A stretch of DNA of 64,000 bases from Bursaphelenchus xylophilus (Eukaryota; Nematoda; Chromadorea; Rhabditida; Aphelenchoididae), in the NCBI GenBank assembly GCA_904066235.2, contig CAJFCV020000004.1, forward strand, positions 9,796,001 to 9,860,000, written 5' to 3'. A program made the position numbers and the translations under genes. Under the pieces are notes generated by a model that worked only from the letters and a program-made list of their open reading frames with translations, had not been told where the DNA came from and searched no databases. Below are positions 21,601 to 32,100 of the stretch, in pieces (the first letter of the stretch is position 1; every line of letters begins with the position of its first letter).

Positions 21601-22947
21601 AAAATTCCGTTGATCTGAATTTATCTGTGCAATACATTTCTAGATATTTCGTCTTTTGAACTTGCCGATAATTTCTGTTATAGAAATTTCGAGACATTAT
21701 GTAATTGGCGTCTTAGGAGGGTATAAATACCCCCCGAATCCAATACAATCCAACTCAGTTCAGATTCACTCGATATATTCCAATCATTCTGTGTTGTTGA
21801 CTAATAAATTCTTCTAAATAAACCGAAGTAAACAAGCTTTGGTACACAACCGTTTATAATTTTTTGCCCTGAGGCATTCTGCAAAAAATGAAAATGGTAC
21901 CTTTCACCATTTTTCAAGGGCTTTCCAATGGTGTATAACACTTGCCATTTGGTGAGGGTTCGTTTGTATACTTCCCTAGTCAGAAAGACCTGCTATTTTA
22001 GGCTCAAGGAGACCTTCCTAGAGGTGGCAATCGGGCCGGGCCGATTTTTGCGGCCCGGCCCGATGAAAACCCAGGCCGGCCCGGCCCGGCCCGGTTTGGC
22101 CCGCTAATACAGAAAAGTTGGATAAAAGTCTTTGCACTTTCTATTGGAAGTTGTTATGCTTTCCAGAAGGTTTTTACGTGTGTCTGCGTGAAATTAAAAA
22201 GTCTAGTCGGATGACTGGAACATCCGTATAGGTAGCTAAAACCTAGCCAAAAAGTTGGATTGTGTTGAATTTTTTAATCCTATAGGAAGTTAGCTATATA
22301 AAAGTATGGACGTTATAAGGTACATGGTTAACCAAAAACTGTTTAAACACTTTCATTTACATCAAGGAATCAAAATTACATTGAAATTTTTAAATTTATC
22401 TCATAGAAAATTCGAAGATTTTTGCCCGACCCTTGCATATTTGGGTGGGATTTTACATATACATAATAAGTTACACATACATATACATAATTTTAAAAGG
22501 TAGTAAAACAGCGTATAAGTCAAAAAAGGTTTAATCTAATTTCCATCCATTATTCTACAAAGCATTTGTGCTTTATTTTGCTGGTTTAGCATTAAAAATT
22601 TTTTACTTATCTACTTTCCGGGCCGGGCCGGGCCGAAAGTGTCGGCCCGGCCGATGGGCCGAAGCGGTCAGGCCGGCCCAGGGCTTTTTCAAATCTGCTC
22701 AGGCCCGGCCCGGCCCAATCACCGGGCCCGGCCGGGCCGGGCCGGCCCAGCCCGATTGCCACCTCTAGACCTTCCCTTACAACTAGGAACTCCAGCAATC
22801 ACTTTCCCTGCAAAGACATAAACATCTCGTCTTACCTTGTTTGATCAGCTGGCTTTTGATGCTCTCCACCCTTTCCAATTGGTACTTGAATTTGGCGGCC
22901 GTTGCCAACGCCGCTAAAAACAATCCCAACAAAAGTTGTCGGAGCAT
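15611..22947 (-). CDS. Pepsin-family (A1) aspartic protease 2
   Basis: Six exons (22836-22947, 17180-17278, 16993-17118, 16817-16907, 16266-16483, 15611-16188) join in matching phases into about 407 residues. Signal peptide LRQLLLGLFLAALATA is followed by a typical A1 prosegment (KFKYQLERVESIKSQLIKQ, then GKWPEY across the first junction). The first motif is LLDTSSAISWVP (Asp87) and the second ALSDTGSAYIHGP (Asp300); ...WILGVPF is near the end. A cysteine-rich insert (CEYLCEEDCC) is encoded mainly by the 91-nt exon. The flap tyrosine is displaced by one residue (IHYTTIG). Exons of 126 and 218 nt match protease 1, so the two are tandem duplicates. Intron 1 is 5,557 bp and full of transposable elements, so correct splicing across it is an inference from phase and the continuous prosegment. 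Confidence 0.82.
17637..18085. mobile_element. TNA-type foldback B, complete copy
   Basis: AGGGGAAGTACTCCAAGTGC ... and inverse ...GGAGTACTTCCCCTG, with TTA on the right side only. It is very similar to 9950-10396, including GCGCTTTGCTCTCTGACCAC and the CTCGGCGGCGCCCGCAAAGC block. It lies in intron 1 of protease 2. Confidence 0.78.
18392..18669 (+). repeat. 5' LTR of BEL/Pao-type element
   Basis: TGTTCC...GGTACA, 278 bp. TATAAAT with the following CCCCCCGAAT, and AATAAA near the end, are likely promoter and poly(A) signals. Confidence 0.88.
18738..19817 (+). CDS. Gag-like protein, DUF1759 type (BEL/Pao)
   Basis: A 359-residue frame. Residues 50-135 are rich in charged heptads and probably coiled coil. 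Residues 155-215 match the Pao-gag pattern: HLPKFRGSTDDWKYF, then YLTNSLQGEARRLI. This region is found in BEL/Pao retrotransposon gag proteins and is thought to form the capsid part. The end (after about residue 335) is abrupt. The next frame already overlaps it from 19735, so the deletion that removed pol ends inside the gag tail. Confidence 0.82.
   Translation: MTISGVLRQSICPTLKRARQHLETTRFENPQPKPNATEEEQLQFFRSSTVTYEADHASIERCLTNLRNKQNEWHNFLMQLEQDEKKTESEILQKFEEDKHLSETIEELEDLSLKGKKCISLWQAATQRLEEKLNHGRQPTTNSTATDYSNDTKPEFHMPRIHLPKFRGSTDDWKYFEDMVKEFLLENTSLSDTVKMQYLTNSLQGEARRLIIPRFSCTGTNLKNAWKLLKQKYGNEYTQKQRLVDKIITMRKPDSNSSSIIRFITDIESILMQMETLGMDTNTIEIITAIEKALPDRIRRQVAKEKLKSNEWSTSQMRQVLQEIQSLEQELMIAFRRSPNWKVQLSPSSKPSVPLRSPT
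19735..21443 (+). pseudogene. Env-like glycoprotein remnant of the BEL element
   Basis: Frame 19735-20610 starts with a basic tail resembling the pol C-terminus (PRRSPRLQ). It continues into a hydrophobic segment (VSMLFVFMAIS) and a cysteine-rich ectodomain. A second frame (20496-21443) continues the ectodomain and ends with a membrane anchor (VTIICAIITIFGIWTI) and a short cytoplasmic tail. The two parts are out of register around 20590-20605, so a single-base indel breaks the reading frame. Its role was presumably membrane fusion, as proposed for env-like genes of nematode BEL elements. Relation to the known env class was not tested. Confidence 0.7.
21569..21846 (+). repeat. 3' LTR of BEL/Pao-type element
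   Basis: 278 bp, the same as the 5' LTR except C for T within CCGAATCCAATAC. Confidence 0.88.
22019..22767. mobile_element. hAT-like non-autonomous element, GC-rich ends
   Basis: Terminal repeats TAGAGGTGGCAATCGGGC and GCCCGATTGCCACCTCTA are flanked by the 8-bp duplication GACCTTCC (22011-22018, 22768-22775), the hallmark of hAT elements. Beside the termini lie clusters of GGGCCGGGCC repeats. The 450-bp interior is AT-rich and encodes nothing recognisable. It lies in intron 1 of protease 2. Confidence 0.85.
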
Positions 22948-23295
22948 TTCGACGAATGCTGGAATTGTCTCCAAATTGATGTTTATTTAAAGTTGATAAG
23001 GAAGTTTTATCAAGCAATTAACAAAAGAATGTGGAAGCTTTAGAATGAGAAATTTTTTCGACTTTTAATTCCTCAACTTTCTTATCGTCCAAAAGACGTT
23101 AATAAATTGTGTTACAACTCTGAAAGTCTATTTTGGTGGAGAATGTTCAAGACTGCAAACTCTAGAATTACGAAAATACGCAGTCCACGGAAATTTTGGC
23201 GTTTACGTTGTATTCGAAGAAAAAAAATTGAGAGACTACCATAGAAAATGAGGAGAACGGTCATAGAAAAAAAAACTTTTTTTGAAAGAGCATTA
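22948..23295. other. Upstream region of aspartic protease 2
   Basis: No gene seen. It should contain the promoter of protease 2 (minus strand), but no clear TATA or initiator stands out. Confidence 0.35.
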
Positions 23296-23530
23296 AAAAA
23301 GGAGGGACCTGATCAAGTGGGAAAAGGTACCATTTTGCATCCGGGAAGTATCGAAAATGTGGCAAAATGCCTCCCTCTCCAAGTGAAAAAATCCCCTCAC
23401 AAAAAGAGCGGGCGCGCGTTTTTAATCGGAGTTTTTTCACTTTGAGAGGGAAGCATTTTGCCACATTTGTGATACTTCCCGGATGCAAAACGACACTTTT
23501 TTTTGCCACTGGAGCAGGTCCCCAACTGTA
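23296..23530. mobile_element. Mariner-type MITE A, copy 2
   Basis: GGGACCTGATCAAGTGGG... through ...GGAGCAGGTCCCCAACTGTA, a full-length hairpin. The centre contains AAGAGCGGGCGCGCG. Confidence 0.8.
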
Positions 23531-23838
23531 ATAGGATAAAAAAAGTTCTTTTGGCTATCCATCCGTTAGCAGACCATCTTCACAGAAAGACATTGATAGT
23601 TATAATAGGAGCCTTTATCTATCCTATCTTAAAACCAATTAGTTTCTACCACCTATGCCGATATTCGGGAAGGCAATAGCGCAAAAAAAAGTTTTGTTTC
23701 TGCACACTGCAACCTAAAATAATAGAACAAAAATGTCAATTTTGAGTTTCGTCCAAACAAAGTGGGAATTGAAAAAATAAAACGATCCTGAAAAAATTAT
23801 TTTTTGGTCGGAAAACCCCACGAAAAGTTCATTTTTGA
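23531..23838. other. Intergenic, nothing recognised
   Basis: AT-rich, no supportable gene or repeat boundary. Confidence 0.35.
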
Positions 23839-24427
23839 CAAGGAAAGTACTTTTATGGGGGCTCCTACTTTTTGACGGGACATATCTCAAAAAATCAGAA
23901 AAAAAGGTGCTGATCAAGGATATATAAATCTTAGCTGCCCATTTTGGGCTTTTAGGGGTGAAAATGCCCAAAAACCGGCTCAATTTCCCTACAAAAGGCG
24001 CATGCATTCGAAACGATAAAAAGCGCAGTCGGTCTCTTCCTTCGGGAGGGTGGGGTGTGGCGGAGTGGTTAGTGCCGTAGTCTGGGAATCGAGAAGGAGG
24101 ACGCCGCACGTGTTCGATTTTCCTTTTGGGCTGAATCAACTTTTTTTGAAGTTGAAGGTCGGATAAATAAATTTTTGGGCCAAGACTGATTTATTACGTC
24201 TTAGAAACTCAATAAACATCATTTTAAGCCAAAATAAAAATTGTAAACCCGTGAAAAATTAGGCGAAAAGGGTTCATATAGGACTTTAAGTCAACTTCCG
24301 ATTGAGTTTTCACCCCTAAAAACCTAAAATGGGCAGCTAAGATTGATATATCCTTGATCAGCACATTTTTCTGATTTGAGATATGTTCCGTCAAAAAGTA
24401 GGAGCCCCCATAAAAGTACTTTCCTTG
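23839..24427. mobile_element. TNA-type foldback with central tRNA-like module
   Basis: Ends CAAGGAAAGTACTTTTATGG and the inverse, flanked by TGA (23836-23838, 24428-24430). Arms include GGGGCTCCTACTTTTTGACG and the inverse. The centre (24056-24120) has an A box TGGCGGAGTGG and a weaker B box (GTGTTCGATTTT). It resembles a type II tRNA (Ser/Leu) but does not fold into a full cloverleaf in my reading. Confidence 0.78.
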
Positions 24428-24469
24428 TGAAATTTATAGGTTGAATTCAGCCGACACTACAGCTGTATA

Positions 24470-26077
24470 CAGTGACCGGCCTGATCCAGTGGCAAAAAAC
24501 GCACCATTTTGCATCCGGGAAGTATCAAAAATGTGGCAAAATGCTTTCCTTTCCAATTAAAAAACCTCCGTTTTGAATTTCCCTCACAAAACGAGCGGGC
24601 GCACAGCATTCCGAACTTTTTTCGCCACCGATCGGTGTCGAAAAAAAATTGAAAAATCGAGAGAGGGGTATGCATTTCTTTGTGTTGCCGGCTAGCAAAG
24701 GCAGGTATTGCAAAATTAGAAAAAGTGTTTGATACTCTGAAGATTACTCATTCTAATTATACAAAAATTGTCACCATGCACTTTGTAACCCCCGAGAAAA
24801 TCGCATTCAAAAAAATGAAAATTTAAAATTTAAATGCAATGAAAATGCACTTTCTAGTTGACTACTGAAGGAAAAAAAGATGCTATCGTGTAGAGAATTT
24901 TGAGTACTTCCTAATACGTATATTTTTTTCCGTTGTTTTCTAACAGTTTTAGAGGTACCGTGCAAAAACGCCTTTTTTTGCACTTTTTCCGACTTATCTG
25001 CACTTTAAATGCAAAAATGCAAAATCTTCCGAGCAATTATCATTCTGGGCATCCTTGTGGATATACATGCCAAATTTCAAATTTCTACGACGCTCCCGTC
25101 TCCTGTTATATCGATATAATTACGAAACCTTGACAACTTATTAACGCGCCTTGAAATATAAATTTTGTGACATTTTCGATAAAAAGTCATTATATGTACT
25201 CTATTTGTGAATTTGAAGGTATTAGCTTGCGTTTGGACTGCATTAACTGGAATAGAAAAAGCTGCACATGTGTATGAAATCAACATTTTTCATGATGACA
25301 TGAAGCTGTCTCATAAACTGTACGAATAACATTCCGGGTTGGCAAAATACATTTTAGGAAGAAATAAGGCTATCCTACAGTAAAAACAGCAAGCTTTCTA
25401 TGTTTTTCTTCGGGAACTTAAGTTGTCAAGGTTTCGTAATTATATCGATATAACAGGAGACGGGAGCGTCGTAGAAATTTGAAATTTGGCATGTATATCC
25501 ACAAGGATGCCAAGAATGATAATTGCTCGGAAGATTTTGCATTTTTGCATTTAAAGTGCAGATAAGTCGGAAAAAGTGCAAAAAAAGACGTTTTTGCACG
25601 GTAGCTCTAAAACTGTTAGAAAACAACGGAAAAAAATACACGTATTAGGAAGTACTCAAAATTCTCTACACGATAGCATCTTTTTTTTCTTCAGTAGTCA
25701 ACTAGAAAGTGCATTTTCATTGCATTTAAATTTGAAATTTTCATTTTTTTGAATGCGATTTTCTCGGGGGTTACAAAGTGCATGGTGACAATTTTTGTAT
25801 AATTAGAATGAGTAATCTTCAGAGTATCAAACCCTTTCTCTAATTTTGCAATACCTGCCTTTGCTAGCCGGCAACACAAAGAAATGCATACCCCTCTCTC
25901 GATTTTTCAATTTTTTTTCGACACCGATCGGTGGCGAAAAAAGTTCGGAATGCTGTGGGGCGGTATTTTGAAACCGGAGTTTTTTCGACTTGGAGAGGGA
26001 GGTATTTTGCTATATTTTTTGATGCTTCCCGGATGCAAAGTCATACGTTTTTTGCCACTGGATCAGGTCCGCCACTG
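24470..26077. mobile_element. Mariner-type MITE A, copy 3, split by a palindrome
   Basis: The left half (24470-24602: CAGTGACCGGCCTGATCC... up to GAGCGGGCGCA) and right half (25959-26077: ...GGATCAGGTCCGCCACTG) are the two arms of one MITE A. They are separated by the 1.36-kb palindromic element 24603-25958. Confidence 0.78.
24603..25958. mobile_element. Long palindromic element inserted in MITE A
   Basis: Arms of about 535 bp (24603-25140 and 25421-25958) are near-perfect inverse copies. The ends are CAGCATTCCGAACTTTTTTC and its inverse; the inner boundary is CCTTGACAACTTA / TAAGTTGTCAAGG. A 280-bp loop is unique. Mirror-image open frames on both strands are by-products of the palindrome. 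The class of the element is not known. Confidence 0.78.
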
Positions 26078-26129
26078 ACGAAAACTAAACACGAAGGCAC
26101 TAACTTTATACATATAATAATATTTACAA

Positions 26130-29100
26130 TCAAGGATGAACATCTTTCACATCCTCCTCATTGACATGCTCGATGACTTCATTCCGAAATTCATTTAGCG
26201 CCACAATTTGGCCCGATCCAAAGATCCGCTTGTAAAGCGACCAGATTCGGCCCCAGTTGGCTTTGTCAAAGATCGCCGGATCCAGATGCGCATCATCATA
26301 CTCTAGGGTGTTCAATCTGATCAAGAAATCCGGGGAATATTTCCAATTTCCTCGGTCCAGTCGGCGGGGTCGGCCGTAGAATTTGTAGTGAATTCGACTG
26401 AAAATTGAATGTGTGATTCTTTGTGAATGAATTGAAAGTGCTCAGGGACATTTTATACGACAAAATTTTTTGAAATTTGATAAAAAATTAGATTTTTTTT
26501 TTTTTTTTTGAGCTCACCCCGCATTCTTCTCCAGGTATTTATGAAACTTTAGGCTGAAGAAGTGCTGATCCAGATACCAGTTGAACATTTTATGTTTGTT
26601 TTTAATCGCGAACTCATCTCCATACACTTTTTGAATCGCTTTTTCAATGTACTCACCATTAACTACATCGGAGTTTTTGATGTCTGAAAAAAAAATTTTT
26701 TTAGATATTTTTTGTATATATGATTTACGATACAAGAATCTGCGCTAATTTTCTTACCCATGATATCCCGCCAGACGCTTAAATTCGCCGCAATTGTGCC
26801 CATATTGAACATGGTAAACGTGAGATCTCTGAATTTGAGCCGAGTTGTGTGGTTATTGTAGAAATGGATTGTCTCGTCTGCAAATAGGACACTCATCTCG
26901 TCAAACCTCTCTACGATCAAAAATATCATTTTTTGCGCGATAAAAATGACTGTATTTATCGCTTACTTTCATCCGGAAGAACGGCTGCTTTATTAAAAAT
27001 AAATAAATCCACATCCGACGTGATGAAGATCGTATCCTCCCGCAACTTCTTCGCAAATGGTAATCCGGCCGCAAAGTTGCGGGAGACCCGCGCCAATTGG
27101 CCGGATGTCATATTTGAATTTTCCAGGAAGACGATTTCGGCCTGAAAGAACGGTTTTAAAAGAGAGTTTTTTACAGATTGAAGCTTCTCATAACAAGGGC
27201 CGGACATTTCGAAAAAACGACCGACTCAGAATCTTTTGATATTTTGCATAGTTGTTGTACCATGACAGCTGAATGTCAGCACGAATTTTTAGTTTCAGAA
27301 ATTACCGTATACGGGGGTTACGGTAGGTACAATTTTTACAAAGATTGGGTTCGTGTGTAAAAACCGCAAGGAGTAACAGCACAAAACTCCGCTGTTTTAC
27401 GTTTTTGACCATGGGGAACATTTTCATAATTGACAACTTTGCCGTAGGATGTAGTCTTAGACTACTTTGAAAAATACCAAGGTACCATATTGAATGTAAC
27501 TTTTTTGCAGAGAACTTGTCTCAACTTTTGAAACCTCATAGAAACACTTTGACATGTATGTAACAACATATCAAAAATGCGCGAAAATAAAAGGGGGGGT
27601 TTTGGAGTTACGGTACTTTGAATGTGGCCGGTACGGTATATCAAAAAATCATTTTTTTCAAAATCGGTGTAGAAGACCCGCAAAAATTGCCAAAATACGT
27701 TTTCGACCATGGCGAACATTTTTGTAATTGACACTTTTTTTGTAGGATGTAGTCTTCGCCTACTTCGAAAATGACCCACATACCATGTGTACTGTAACTC
27801 TTCGGCATTCTATTTGTCTCAACTTTTGAAACCTCTCAAAAATACCTTGATATGTATGGAACGACATATCAAAAATTTAGAAAAATAAAAGGGGGGGTTT
27901 TGGAGTTACAGCAATTTGAATGTTGCCGGTACGGTATATCAAAAAATCATTTTTTTCAAAATCGGTGTAGAAGACCCGCAAAAATTGCCAAAATACGTTT
28001 TCGACCATGGCGAACATTTTTGTAATTGACGCTTTTTTTGTCGGATGTGGTCTTCGCCTACTTCGAAAATGACCCACATACCATGTGTAATGTAACTCTT
28101 CGGCATTCTATTTGTCTCAACTTTTGAAACCTCTCAAAAATACCTTGATATGTATGGAACGACATATCAAAAATTTAGAAAAATAAAAGGGGGGTTTTGG
28201 AGTTATGGCACTTTTAACGTTGCCGGTACGGTATATCAAAATTTCATTTTTTCTAAAATTGGAGTAGGACAACCGCAAACCTTGCCAATATACGTTTTCA
28301 ACCATGGAGAACATTTTTGTAATTGACAGTTTTGTTCTAGGATGCAGCCTTCGACCGGTTTGAGAAATGTCAAGATACCATGTTCAATATAACTTTCCGG
28401 CATTCAACTTGTCTCAACTTTTGAAACCTTTCAAAAACACCTTGACATATGTGTAACAACATATCAAAAATTTAGGAAAATAAAAGGGGGGGTTTTGGAG
28501 TTATGGCACTTTGTATGTTGGACATACAGTACACCTCGATTTATTCTCGGCTTAACTTTACGTAGATTATTTTAAAAACAAAATGTAATGTTTTATCTGT
28601 GTTGTACGACCCTCACAAACTATTTTCGCTAGGAAATTCAAAAATTTTAGTCCTAAGCATACTGTAACACATCGTGCGCAGATAAGTGGTTACTGTAACA
28701 ACAAGATCAGTGATTTCTTATTTTTTTTGTAACGATTACCACGGTTTAGAGTCATGTGTACCATACCACGGTGGAATCTATCAAAATCGGATGTCAGCAT
28801 CACAGAAAAAGTTCGGTGTACTGTATGTCCAACGTTCAAAGTGCCATAACTCCAAAACCCCCCCCTTTTATTTTCCTAAATTTTTGATATGTTGTTCCAT
28901 ACATATCAAGGTATTTTTGAGAGGTTTCAAAAGTTGAGACAAATAGAATGCCGAAGAGTTACAGTACACATGGTATGTGGGTCATTTTCGAAGTAGGCGA
29001 AGACCACATCCTACAAAAAAAGTGTCAATTACAAAAATGTTCGCCATGGTCGAAAACGTATTTTGGCAATTTTTGCGGGTCTTCTACACCGATTTTGAAA

Positions 29101-32100
29101 AAAATGATTTTTTGATATACCGTACCGGCAACATTCAAATTGCTGTAACTCCAAAACCCCCCCTTTTATTTTTCTAAATTTTTGATATGTCGTTCCATAC
29201 ATATCAAGGTATTTTTGAGAGGTTTCAAAAGTTGAGACAAATAGAATGCCGAAGAGTTACAGTACACATTGTATGTGGGTCATTTTCGAAGTAGGCGAAG
29301 ACTACATCCTACAAAAAAAGTGTCAATTACAAAAATGTTCGCCATGGTCGAAAACGTATTTTGGCAATTTTTGCGGGTCTTCTACACCGATTTTGAAAAA
29401 AATGATTTTTTGATATACCGTACCGGCCACATTCAAAGTACCGTAACTCCAAAACCCCCCCCCCTTTTATTTTCGCGCATTTTTGATATGTTGTTACATG
29501 CATGTCAAAGTGTTTTTATGAGGTTTCAAAAGTTGAGACAAGTTCTCTGCAAAAAAGTTACATTCAATATGGTACCTTGGTATTTTTCAAAGTAGTCTAA
29601 GACTACATCCTACGGCAAAGTTGTCAATTATGAAAATGTTCCCCATGGTCAAAAACGTAAAACGGCGAGGTTTTGTGCCTTTACTCTTTGCGGTTTTTAC
29701 ACACGAACCCAATCTTTGTAAAAATTGTACCTACCGTAACCCCCGTATACGGTAATTTCTGAAACTAAAAATTCGAGCTGACGTTCAGCTATCATGGTAC
29801 AACAACTATGCAAAATATCAAAAGATTCTGGGTCGGTCGTTTTTTCGAAATGTCCGGGCCATCCTTCGAGTTGCAAAAAACTCTCTTTTAAAGTGTTAGG
29901 TCGTCCACAAAATTCGTTCGTTTTTTTGTCGCTTTGCTTTAAAAGGATTGCTTGTTCTTTGGCAAATGGAATAAATTTATTTGATACACCTTTTTCTCCT
30001 CTACCAAACTGGCAGTATCAAATGAATACATACCCTTTCCCAAACAATAAAAAATCCTCGTAAAACAATGCAATGAAAAAAACGAACGAACTTTCTGGAC
30101 GACCTAATAGTATGACATAAAAAAATCAATTTCAGAAAACGCTTCAACTACCAACCAATTTTATTGGCTTTACCACAATCCATAAGATCTTCAGTTTCCA
30201 AAATTATTTGCTTATCAAAATTTTAGATCAAAGGGTCAAGTACAGTGGCGGACCCGATCCATTGGCAATAAATTCACCATTTCGTATCCGGGAAGTATCG
30301 GAAATGCAGCAAAATGCCTCCCTCTAAAAGTGAAAAAACTTCAATTTCAAAAGCTCGCCCGCTCTTTTTGTGAGGGAAAGGGCGCGCATTTCAAAACGAA
30401 GTTTTTTTATTGCCCAAGTAGTGGGAGGTATTTTGCCACATTTTTGATGCTTCCCGGATGCAAAATTATACGTTTTTTGCCAATGGATCAGATTCCTCAT
30501 TGGCCAACATAACAGCTTCAAGCTTGATTTTCCGGCGCTACGTCTTTTCGGGTCACCGACACTGTGGACCTGTTACGGCGCAGGCTCGTCATAACAGGAG
30601 TTTACTATTACAGCAAACTCATCGCAACCTCAACTCCTCGGAAAAGAAGAGAGGAGAATCAGTTGTATCGGCCCCCGTTTTTGGGAAGGGGACCGAGCGC
30701 TCCGATCTCAGGAAAAGGGTGCGATGAGGGAGTTTTTAAGGGTAATTGTATAATTGTTTTATATCTTATGTATCTTTTATTCAGTACCAATAAATGTAGT
30801 AGATAAATTGTAATGTAGGTAATTATTACCCTTAGGGGATAAACGGCAGGGTCAGGCCCCGAACTCGGTAAGTAAGTATCATATATAATTTAATGTACAG
30901 TACCCCCTCCGCTACACCAGCCGGGGCTGTAACATTATTTGGAGGTCCCACCGAGATGGAATCAAAATTGTTCAGGGCCTACAAATTGCCAACCCCACCT
31001 CCCACCACCCACAATATCTTTAGGACGAAACGTTAAGCCTTTTGTCGACATTTTAGTATGACTTAGCGTAAATCCAGTCTCCACGTCCGGTCCCTGACTA
31101 CCGTGAAATTATTTTTCAAAATGCCTTATTTTCGCGATAAGTTGCGCAGAAGCAACAATGAAGATTATATACTTGATCCCTTATATGCGATAAGAAAATA
31201 CGCATAAAATAAACAGTTTTTTTTCGGACAAGGCCACACTAAAAGATACGCCAGAGAATATATATATATAGTCCATACAGAATAGGTAAAGAAGGCCAGA
31301 AGAGTGTAGGCTAATTCAAGGGACAAGGCACGGTAGAAAAGAGTTGATCAACGGAAGGTCAACTTCCCCTGCGCACTGTTTAAGAATCAAAGACAAAATT
31401 AAAATTTCGGGGCTCAAGGGCATGTAAAAGCAAATATATTTCTTTCGATAGGATCTCTTTTAGATCCGGATGAGCCCCGGGTACTGACGGAAAACACCGA
31501 GTACCCCGACAGAAATCCCTCCTTTTTTTTCCTATCCACATAGTCCGAAGTAAAATAAAGGATAGAAGTAATTAGTAAAGCGACAATATTTCTACTAGGA
31601 GCGCTCTTTCTGAATCGGATAACAACAACTAAACCTGGCGATAAGCCGCAGGGCAGGGCACCTGGCACGGACCAACTTCGCACACTCGAAGGGAGACCCC
31701 GTTGGATATTGTCAAGATTAGAATATGTGGGACGAATCCCAAACGCCATCTATCCAAATTTTTATAGTAAAAACCCTCAGAACCCGGATATGGTGCATTA
31801 ACCCCCATTATTCAGCATCTTGCTTCCATGTTTATTTTAGTCATATTCGTATTTTCTACTGTATTATTATATATATCATATGTTTGTTAATGTCACTTTC
31901 ACGTGAAGAAAAGCGAGAGTTTTCGAAAGTCCTCGCGCAAATAATAAAAAATGAAACGACCCGCGGGTAATCAATCAAAACCCGACGAGTCTGCAGGAAG
32001 GAGCACGCATTCGGATCGTTGCGCAACCGATCCAGAATCGTGATAACTTCCGATGTAAAGTAGGCCGACGCAATGAAGGGAACGAGTTCCTCCGACAAAG

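Larger units (their letters stand above)
18392..21846 (+). mobile_element. BEL/Pao-type LTR element lacking pol
   Basis: LTRs of 278 bp (18392-18669 and 21569-21846) differ at one position that I can see, and CAACC is duplicated at both flanks (18387-18391, 21847-21851). The internal part encodes a Pao-type gag and an env-like protein. Protease, reverse transcriptase, RNase H and the integrase core are missing, so it must be non-autonomous. A primer-binding-like TGGGGGCTAAGCC follows the 5' LTR directly. Near-identical LTRs mean a recent insertion. Confidence 0.88.
18095..21979. mobile_element. Foldback C, interrupted by an LTR element
   Basis: Left end CTAGGGAAGTGTACAAACGA is inversely repeated at the right end (TCGTTTGTATACTTCCCTAG), with TCA flanking both sides (18092-18094, 21980-21982). 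The arms are about 100 bp (18095-18195 and 21880-21979, with CACCATTGGAAAGCCC and its inverse). The LTR element 18392-21846 sits inside. The 3-bp TNA flank links it to the CAAGGGAAG foldbacks. Confidence 0.75.

Noticed and set aside
22607..22821. Pro/Gly/Arg-rich frames near the hAT end
   Set aside because: Produced on both strands by GGGCCGGGCC repeats.
27540..29480. CRISPR-like or satellite array
   Set aside because: Units are about 297 bp, similar throughout, arranged as inverted arms; a eukaryotic foldback, not spacers and direct repeats.
27462..29595. Repeated 60-110 codon frames (FRSRRR..., DFEKNDFLIYRTG) as a gene family
   Set aside because: They occur in mirror image on both strands of the foldback and follow its 297-bp repeat units; no start, splice or domain signals.
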